Below, piece after piece: positions 1-5,664 of a stretch of DNA of 10,309 bases. The stretch is from SFTJ01 sp051871555 (GTDB lineage Bacteria > Bacteroidota > Bacteroidia > Bacteroidales > Muribaculaceae): NCBI GenBank assembly GCA_051871555.1, contig JBJECZ010000038.1:1-10309 (forward strand), in the 5' to 3' direction. The notes under the pieces are model-generated. The model did no database searches, was not told the DNA's origin, and saw nothing but the letters and a program-made list of their open reading frames with translations. A program made the translations under genes and the position numbers. Every line of letters starts with the position of its first letter. The first letter of the stretch is position 1.

Positions 1-939
1 CTAAATTCATATCTGAGCATCAAGAATGCTGATGTGTATGTTACCGGGTCGAACTCTCGCTTCCTGTCGAAAGATGTGATTACCGAGTTTAGAGGACGAG
101 GAGATGAAATCCATATCACCCCTTTATCATTTGCAGAATACAGTTCTGCTCATCCGCAATTGGAGTCATATAAAGCACTTCAAGAATATCTTACTTACGG
201 TGGTTTGCCTTATGTGTGTACTGAACCCGACGAGAAGAAGAAAATCAATTATCTGCAAGGACTGTTTGAAAAGACCTATTTAACTGACATCAAGGAGCGA
301 TACCATATTCGTGGAGCAGAAGTGATGGACGAGTTATTGAATGTTGTAGCTTCGTGCATTGGAGGATTGACTAATCCTTCAAAAATCGAAAACACTTTCC
401 GCAGCGCAAAGTGAATAAAACTCAATCAGAATACAGTGAAGGAATATCTTGATATGTTGGAGGATTCTTTTCTTATCACTCGCTGTATTCGATATGATAT
501 AAAAGGACGCAAATACATTGACACGCCGCAGAAGTATTATTTTGAGGATTTGGGATTAAGGAACGCAAGAATCGGTTTCAGACAAATTGAAGAAACTCAT
601 TTGATGGAGAATTTGATATTTAATGAACTTAGCCTTCGAGGATATTTGGTGGATGTGGGTGTTGTGCAAACTCGTTCGAAAGATGCTGATGGAGCATATC
701 GTAGAAGTCAATTAGAGGTTGATTTTGTATGTAATCGTGGGTCAGAGCGGGTATATGTTCAATCGGCATATCGATTGCCAACAGAAGAGAAAAGAAAACA
801 GGAAATGGTAAGCCTTTTAAAGATAGATGATTCTTTCCGCAAGATTATTATCACTGAGGATTTAATAAAACGTCACATGGACGAAAATGGCGTTGAATGG
901 GTGAATGTGTATGATTTCTTGAAAAGTGAAGAATTGTAG
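1..939 (+). pseudogene. AAA ATPase with DUF4143 domain, 5'-truncated and interrupted by an in-frame stop
   Basis: The reading frame is open from base 1, so the gene starts upstream of the window; the Walker A and B part of the ATPase domain is not present. What remains begins with a sensor-1-like stretch (VYVTGSNSRFLS, bases 46-81), then the HITPLSFAEY segment typical of these ATPases, then a DUF4143 domain with TNPSKIENTFRS before the break and RYDIKGRKYI after it. A TGA at 412-414 interrupts the frame. The next codons (IKLNQNTVKEYLDMLEDSFL) continue the family pattern in the same frame with no insertion or deletion, so one base change explains the break. The C-terminus (stop TAG at 937-939) looks natural. 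Members of this family are common, poorly characterised ATPases in Bacteroidales. A re-start at GTG 436 could make a C-terminal fragment, but a working ATPase is unlikely. Sampled base composition here is AT-rich, unlike the genes downstream. Confidence 0.85.
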
Positions 940-970
940 AAAAAAATAATACAACTGAAGTTGCGTAAGT

Positions 971-984
971 TTCGCCGAAGAGTT
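971..984 (+). repeat. Upstream copy of a 14-base flanking motif
   Basis: TTCGCCGAAGAGTT here matches TTCGTCGAAGAGTT at 10294-10307 at 13 of 14 bases in the same orientation. The motif contains a small odd palindrome (TTCG-C-CGAA). It lies about 10 bases before the first palindromic repeat unit and may be its left part. Confidence 0.5.
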
Positions 985-993
985 GCGGATGGC

Positions 994-1057
994 ATCCCCA
1001 CATAGTCGCCTGCGGCGCCAATGTGGGGTTACACGAGCTGTAACCGCTCCGCGGTTA
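994..1057 (+). repeat. Palindromic intergenic repeat, copy A
   Basis: The unit contains two hairpins. The first pairs CCCCACAT (996-1003) with ATGTGGGG (1021-1028), with an inner 4-bp stem CGCC/GGCG around a 3-base loop. The second pairs TAACCGC (1041-1047) with GCGGTTA (1051-1057) around TCC. The blocks ATCCCCAC, TGGGGTTA and TGTAACCGCTC recur in the same order on the opposite strand in copy B, with the same 7-base spacer between the last two. No T-run follows either stem, so a rho-independent terminator is not the obvious reading. Confidence 0.75.
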
Positions 1058-1192
1058 ATATCTATGGCATAGGGGCGGCTGCGATAGTTTTGTATGAGGA
1101 ACATTCCCTCGAAAATGGCGCAGAGAAATCATAAAAATCCAATCAATCTGTGTGAGGCAATCACCTTTATGCATCTGCCAACCGTCGCACAC

Positions 1193-1265
1193 AACCGCGT
1201 GAGCGGTTACAATTTCAATAACCCCATGTTGACGGCGAGCGCAGCGATGCCGGCTACGTGGGGAT
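1193..1265 (-). repeat. Palindromic intergenic repeat, copy B (inverted relative to copy A)
   Basis: Read on the minus strand this gives ATCCCCAC (from 1265 to 1258), a GC-rich middle, TGGGGTTA (1226 to 1219) and TGTAACCGCTC (1211 to 1201), matching copy A in order. Its own hairpins are CCCCATG (1222-1228) with CGTGGGG (1257-1263, one G-T pair), an inner CGGC/GCCG (1233-1236 with 1249-1252), and AACCGC (1193-1198) with GCGGTT (1203-1208). The GC-rich middle is longer than in copy A. The pairing is kept although the sequence differs, which suggests that folding or cruciform shape matters. Confidence 0.75.
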
Positions 1266-1276
1266 AGCCGATGAAA

Positions 1277-1323
1277 CCCACTATCCACAACCGCGGCGCG
1301 GTTGCAGACCCTGTTGCTGTGGG
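1277..1323. repeat. Third related hairpin with the AACCGC/GCGGTT core
   Basis: CAACCGC (1288-1294) pairs with GCGGTTG (1298-1304) around a GGC loop, enclosed by CCCAC (1277-1281) and GTGGG (1319-1323). The core is the same AACCGC-NNN-GCGGTT palindrome found at 1041-1057 and 1193-1208, but the ATCCCCAC arm is absent, so it may be a partial copy. Confidence 0.55.
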
Positions 1324-1415
1324 AAACAACGGTAGGCGCTGATAATGTGCGTTTTTCCGAAAGATTATGATAGCGAATAATAATATTGTGCAAGAAAAAT
1401 ATGACATATTGTGCT

Positions 1416-1423
1416 TAACTTTG
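1416..1423 (+). promoter_or_regulatory. Candidate Bacteroidota promoter -7 element for the glycosidase operon
   Basis: TAACTTTG fits the TAnnTTTG -7 consensus of Bacteroidota housekeeping promoters exactly. It lies 29 bases before the ATG at 1453, leaving a short leader. A -33 TTTG at the usual distance is not evident, so the site may depend on an activator or be weak. No comparable box was seen in the three short gaps inside the operon, in line with one upstream promoter. Confidence 0.5.
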
Positions 1424-1452
1424 TCCCAAAGTGAAATATTATAAAGAGACTC

Positions 1453-3348
1453 ATGAAACCGATAAAACACATCTTTCTTATGCTTGCATTGTGCTCGGCA
1501 AGCGCAAATGCTATTGAATATCATGTATCACCCGACGGCAACGATGCCGCTAAAGGCCTCGCCGACAGTCCGTTCCGCACCATCAACCACGCTGCGCAAC
1601 TGGCATTGCCCGGCGACACCATCACCGTGCACAACGGCACTTACCGCGAATGGATTAATCCATTGAGCGGCGGCGAAAGCGACAGCAAACGCATTCTCTA
1701 CCGCGTGGCTCCGGGCGAATGCGCCGAGGTGAAGGGTTCGGAGATTGTAACCGGTTGGAAGCTGGCTAAAGGTTCTAAAACCGTGTGGACCGTGACCCTA
1801 CCTAACAGCTTCTTCGCCGGACATAACCCATTCAACGAACGCCTTTACGGCGACTGGCTGTGGAGCGACAAGTATCACCATACCGCCGACGTTTATATCA
1901 ACGACGTGTCGCTATACGAAGCTTTCTCGAAAGACAAGGTGTTCAGCCCCGACACTCTGCGCACCGTGCGCGACCCGCAAGGCTGCACCATGGCTTGGTG
2001 GGCTGAGGTGGATGCCGAGCACACCACCATCTACGCCAACTTTGGCGGCGCAAACCCCAACAAAGCCACCATTGAGGTGAATGTGCGCCCAACGTGCTTC
2101 TATCCCACTCGCCAAGGGTTGAACTACATCACCATTCGCGGATTCCACTTCTCGCAAGCCGCCACACAATGGGCAGCGCCAACCGCCGAGCAGGTGGGCA
2201 TGGTTTCGACCCACTGGTGCAAGGGCTGGATTATCGAGGACAACGTGGTGAAGAACTCGCGCGCCGTGGGCATCACTTTAGGCAAGGAGCGCAGCAGCGG
2301 TCATAACTTGGAGTGCAACGACCATCGCCTCGACGGCACACTGCACTATATGGAGGTGATTTTCAACACCTTGCGCCGTGGCTGGAATCGCGACATGGTG
2401 GGCAGCCACATTGTGCGCGGCAACGTAATCAGCAACTGCGAGCAAGCCGGCATTGTGGGCAGTATGGGCGGCGCATTCTGCGAAATATACAACAACCACA
2501 TCTACAACATTCTTTGCAAACAACAATTTGGCGGTGCCGAAATGGCTGGCATAAAGCTGCATGGCGCCATCGACGTGTATATCCACAACAACCGCATTCA
2601 CCACAACGGACACTACGGCATTTGGCTCGACTGGATGGCGCAAGGTGCACGCGTGTCGAGCAATCTGATTTACGACAACACCATCCAAGACCTCTTCATC
2701 GAGGTTTCGCACGGTCCGTATGTGGTTGACAACAACATCATGCTTTCGCAACACTTCTTGCAAGAGAACACCGACGGCGGTGCATACATCCACAACCTGT
2801 TTGCAGGCAGCATCAACCGCCTGAACGACAACCGTTACACCCCATATCAACTCATTCACTCCACCGAAGTGAAAGGCATATCCACCTGCACCGAGGGCGA
2901 CCACCGTTTCATCAACAACATCATGCTTGCCGGCAACAACGACAAGGCAAAATACGGCACAGCCGCCTTCAACGAGTCGAAACGCCCCGTGCGCGCCGAA
3001 AACAATCTGCTGCTTGCCGGCGCTAAAGGCTTGGAAAAAGGCAAAGGCGAATGGGTGGAAGATTTCAACCCCAACATCAAGGTGGAAGAAACTGCCGACG
3101 GCGAAGTGTACCTGAGCGCCGATGCTTCGCTGGATATGCTCAGCCAATTCCGCGGCACGACGGTCGACACCAAGCGCTTAGACGAGGCTGCCCTCACCGG
3201 CTATCCATTCGACACCCGCGACGGCAAGAACTTGATAATCAATGCCGATTACTTTGGCAACTCGCGCGGCAACTCGCCCGTGGTTGGCCCGATTGAAAAA
3301 CTCAATTCAGGCAGCCGCATCAAGGTGTGGCCCAACCCCGCCAAGTGA
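1453..3348 (+). CDS. Exported GH120-family beta-xylosidase (right-handed parallel beta-helix)
   Basis: Predicted exo-enzyme releasing xylose from non-reducing ends of beta-xylosides. Residues 1-20 form a Sec signal peptide (cleavage after ASANA), so it should act in the periplasm or at the cell surface. The mature protein starts with the YHVSPDGND and GDTITVHNGTYREW segments of a beta-helix cap. It then follows the Thermoanaerobacterium saccharolyticum XylC pattern as I remember it, from LPNSFF and FGDW-like blocks through AATQWAAPTAEQ, GWIIEDN and EIYNNHIYNI to HSTEV and a C-terminal IKVW. The two GH120 catalytic acids are visible: Asp393 in WLDWMAQGARVS (nucleophile) and Glu417 in FIEVSHGPY (acid/base). 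They are 24 residues apart, against 23 in XylC (Asp382/Glu405). Length (631 aa) fits the family. It is the first gene of a four-gene operon; the next start is 45 bases downstream. Family assignment is firm; the natural substrate is inferred. The PNPAK end resembles the start of a type IX sorting domain but is probably the ordinary family end. Confidence 0.93.
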   Translation: MKPIKHIFLMLALCSASANAIEYHVSPDGNDAAKGLADSPFRTINHAAQLALPGDTITVHNGTYREWINPLSGGESDSKRILYRVAPGECAEVKGSEIVTGWKLAKGSKTVWTVTLPNSFFAGHNPFNERLYGDWLWSDKYHHTADVYINDVSLYEAFSKDKVFSPDTLRTVRDPQGCTMAWWAEVDAEHTTIYANFGGANPNKATIEVNVRPTCFYPTRQGLNYITIRGFHFSQAATQWAAPTAEQVGMVSTHWCKGWIIEDNVVKNSRAVGITLGKERSSGHNLECNDHRLDGTLHYMEVIFNTLRRGWNRDMVGSHIVRGNVISNCEQAGIVGSMGGAFCEIYNNHIYNILCKQQFGGAEMAGIKLHGAIDVYIHNNRIHHNGHYGIWLDWMAQGARVSSNLIYDNTIQDLFIEVSHGPYVVDNNIMLSQHFLQENTDGGAYIHNLFAGSINRLNDNRYTPYQLIHSTEVKGISTCTEGDHRFINNIMLAGNNDKAKYGTAAFNESKRPVRAENNLLLAGAKGLEKGKGEWVEDFNPNIKVEETADGEVYLSADASLDMLSQFRGTTVDTKRLDEAALTGYPFDTRDGKNLIINADYFGNSRGNSPVVGPIEKLNSGSRIKVWPNPAK

Positions 3349-3393
3349 CCGATTAAAAATACAGCCCCAAAAAAACTCTCCTAAACATACATA

Positions 3394-5646
3394 ATGAACA
3401 AGGTAATTAAGGTAAAAAAGAGAATTGTATTGTGTTTAACCTTGTGCGTCGCCCTATTGGCGACAGCACAAGGTTCTTATGTTAACCGCTATTGCGTGAC
3501 GTGGAACAGCCCGTCAGGCAACCCGTCGGGCTCGATGCCCATAGGCAATGGCGAAGTTGGAGCCAACGTGTGGATGGAGGACAACGGCAATCTGCTGTTC
3601 TACTTGTCGCGCACCGACTCGTGGTCGGAAAACACCGAGCTGCTTAAGTTGGGCCGCGTGCGTGTAGCCATGCATCCGGCGTTGACGGGCAACAATGTGA
3701 AGTTCACCCAACACCTCGACCTCGAAAACGGCAAAATCAACATCGTGCTCAACGATGGCATCCGCCAAGCCTCGCTGGCTTTTTGGGTCGACAGTGAGTC
3801 GCCGGTGGTGTATGTCGAGGGCAAGTCGAACTACGATATGCAGGTGATTGTAACACCCGAGATATGGCGCACACAGGCAATGCAAATCCCAAAAACCGAA
3901 CAGCACTTCAACCTGCAACGCTGCCCGGTGGATTCGCTGCACATGGTTTATCCCGACTGCGTGGCTTCGCGCAACGAACACGTTACGGTGTATCACCGCA
4001 ACGAGCACAGCATATTTCCGTTCGCGATGCGTCATCAGAAGCTCGACCCCGACCTGACTCGCTTCAGCGACCCGGTTATGCATCGCACCATGGGCTACAG
4101 CATCGCCGGCAACGGTTTTTCGCTTGTGTCGCCCACCATGCTCACCACCAAGGCTTCCACCCAACAATTCACGCTGAAAGTGGCAGCCCACACCGCCCAG
4201 ACAGCCACCGCCGGGGAGTGGCTCAGCCAGGCAGAGAAGATTGTTGATGAAGCTGCCGATGCTCAGACGTCGGCTCAGCGCACCGCTGCCTATTGGAACA
4301 AATTCTGGCAAAACAGCTATCTTGAAATTCAAACGCCCGACGGCGACACCGGTTTCCGCCTCTCGCAAGCCTATGTGCTGCAACGCTGGGTAACCGCCTG
4401 CGGCTCGCGCGGCAACTATCCGGTGAAGTTCAACGGCTCAATTTTCACCGTCGACCCCGTTTACACCGATGCCGGCAAGCCATTTAACCCCGACTATCGC
4501 TTGTGGGGTCCCGACTATTGGTGGCAAAACACCCGTTTGATTTATCATCCCCTGCTGGCAAGCGGCGACACCGAACTGATGCAACCGTTCATCAACCACT
4601 ACTGGCGCGTACTGCCCATGATGAAGCGCAACGCCGAGGTGCTGTGGGGTGCAAAGGGTGCCATGAGCCCCGAAACTGCCACAATATATGGCACTTACGA
4701 CTGCCGCGACTTTGGATGGGACGCCAACAAAGCGGAAGTGGTTGAAAACTCCTACGTTAGATATTATTGGAGTTCGGCGCTCGAAATTGCTTCGCTCTTT
4801 GCCGACTACTATTTCTACACCCTCGATGCCGACTTTGCACGCAACCGCTTGGTGCCGCTCGCCAACGAGTTCCTGACGTTCTACTACTCGTTCTTCCCAC
4901 GCGATGAACACGGCAAACTGCACATCACCCCTACGCACTCGCTCGAGATGTTTTGGGACAACGTGGAAAACGACCTGCCAAACGTAGCCGGGTTGCACTA
5001 TCTGCTGGACAAACTGCTGCAACTGCCTGCCGATTGTGCTTCGCAAGCCGACCGCAAATGGTGGACCGAAATGCAGAGCATCTTGCCCGAGGTGCCCACA
5101 CGCAAAGTCGACGGCAAAACAGTGTTCTCGGCAGCGAAAAAGTTCGACCCTCACGCAACCAATCAAGAAAACCCCGAACTGTACGCAATATTTCCGTTCA
5201 CGCTGTGCCACATCGGCTCTAAGAATCTGCAACAAGGCATCGACACATATAACCACCGCGCTTTGCGACAGATGAACGGCTGGACACAAAACGGTCAGCA
5301 GGCAGCGCGTCTGGGCCTCACCGACGAAGCCAAGGCAAACGTGATTGCCAAACTCAACTATGCCAACCGCAATCACCGCTTCCCCGTGATTTGGGGTCCG
5401 AACTTCGACTGGACACCCGACCAGTGCCACGGCTCCAACCTTCTGCTCACGCTGCAAGAAATGGTGCTGCAGTGCTACGACGGTCGCGCCTATGTGCTGC
5501 CGGCTTTCCCCGCCGACTGGAACGTGCGGTTCAAGCTGCACACCCCGGGTAACGGCGTGGCAACCGGGCATTATGCCAACCGCCGATGGGTGGAAAGACC
5601 AAAAATCACCTCGCATGCTAAGTACAAAATAATTGTGAAAAAATAA
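3394..5646 (+). CDS. Exported DUF5703/GH95-like (alpha/alpha)6 glycosidase candidate
   Basis: Residues 1-25 are a signal peptide with a KVKKR basic start and cleavage near ATA|QG. The next part, about 28-300, has WNSPSGNPSGSMPIGNGEVGAN-type motifs and LLFYLSRTDSWSE, matching the N-terminal beta-sandwich of DUF5703 proteins and recalling the N-domain of GH95 fucosidases. The middle (about 310-690) looks like an (alpha/alpha)6 toroid, with GPDYWWQNTRL (372-382), MSPETATIYG (424-433), ITPTHSLEMFW (511-521) and FDWTPDQCHGSN (671-682). The end (YVLPAFPADW and on) resembles the GH95 C-terminal beta domain. Glu427, Glu518, Asp672 and Asp676 are the acidic residues I would suspect at the active site; none is proven. 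The GH95 DGNFGG signature is replaced, so the substrate is probably not that of a standard alpha-fucosidase or alpha-galactosidase. It sits between a beta-xylosidase and a TIM-barrel enzyme, 18 bases before the next gene. The fold is likely; the activity is unknown to me. Confidence 0.82.
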   Translation: MNKVIKVKKRIVLCLTLCVALLATAQGSYVNRYCVTWNSPSGNPSGSMPIGNGEVGANVWMEDNGNLLFYLSRTDSWSENTELLKLGRVRVAMHPALTGNNVKFTQHLDLENGKINIVLNDGIRQASLAFWVDSESPVVYVEGKSNYDMQVIVTPEIWRTQAMQIPKTEQHFNLQRCPVDSLHMVYPDCVASRNEHVTVYHRNEHSIFPFAMRHQKLDPDLTRFSDPVMHRTMGYSIAGNGFSLVSPTMLTTKASTQQFTLKVAAHTAQTATAGEWLSQAEKIVDEAADAQTSAQRTAAYWNKFWQNSYLEIQTPDGDTGFRLSQAYVLQRWVTACGSRGNYPVKFNGSIFTVDPVYTDAGKPFNPDYRLWGPDYWWQNTRLIYHPLLASGDTELMQPFINHYWRVLPMMKRNAEVLWGAKGAMSPETATIYGTYDCRDFGWDANKAEVVENSYVRYYWSSALEIASLFADYYFYTLDADFARNRLVPLANEFLTFYYSFFPRDEHGKLHITPTHSLEMFWDNVENDLPNVAGLHYLLDKLLQLPADCASQADRKWWTEMQSILPEVPTRKVDGKTVFSAAKKFDPHATNQENPELYAIFPFTLCHIGSKNLQQGIDTYNHRALRQMNGWTQNGQQAARLGLTDEAKANVIAKLNYANRNHRFPVIWGPNFDWTPDQCHGSNLLLTLQEMVLQCYDGRAYVLPAFPADWNVRFKLHTPGNGVATGHYANRRWVERPKITSHAKYKIIVKK

Positions 5647-5664
5647 CTAAAAACTCAATCTATC

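Larger units (their letters stand above)
940..1452. other. Repeat-rich intergenic region without a credible gene
   Basis: This 513-base stretch separates the ATPase remnant from the glycosidase operon. Short open frames on the minus strand (within 862-1524) have compositions I do not recognise and run through the inverted repeats, so I do not call them genes. The content I can support is the 14-base motif at 971-984, two oppositely oriented copies of a palindromic repeat, a third related hairpin, and a promoter -7 box close to the operon. Between the repeats (1058-1192) I see no gene, tRNA or clear riboswitch. Confidence 0.7.

Noticed and set aside
412..414. TGA read as a sense codon (genetic code 25 or selenocysteine)
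   Set aside because: The host looks like Bacteroidota, TGA serves as a normal stop for the GH120 gene here, and no SECIS-like context was recognised.
996..1028. Strong hairpin as a transcription terminator for the upstream ATPase gene
   Set aside because: No T-run follows, and the same sequence occurs inverted nearby, so a dispersed repeat explains it better.
1055..1393. Minus-strand open frames in the intergenic region (862-1104, 1055-1393, 1207-1524)
   Set aside because: They run through the palindromic repeats, overlap each other and real genes, and show no motif or credible start context.
940..1452. CRISPR array
   Set aside because: Repeats are few, inverted, palindromic and unevenly spaced, with no cas genes in view.
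2278..3147. 289-codon minus-strand open frame opposite the GH120 gene, and a similar one at 3514-4383
   Set aside because: Low-complexity Val/Ala/His composition typical of antisense shadows; no domain visible and each overlaps a well-supported gene.
3325..3348. C-terminal IKVWPNPAK of the GH120 protein as a truncated type IX secretion sorting domain
   Set aside because: GH120 proteins naturally end near an IKVW segment, and translation past the stop shows no sorting-domain sequence, so it is probably the ordinary C-terminus.
4438..5616. Long open frame (392 codons) on the minus strand opposite the DUF5703-type gene
   Set aside because: Its translation is His/Val-rich with no recognisable motifs, and the plus-strand protein in the same place has clear family blocks. 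It is a by-product of GC-rich codon use.
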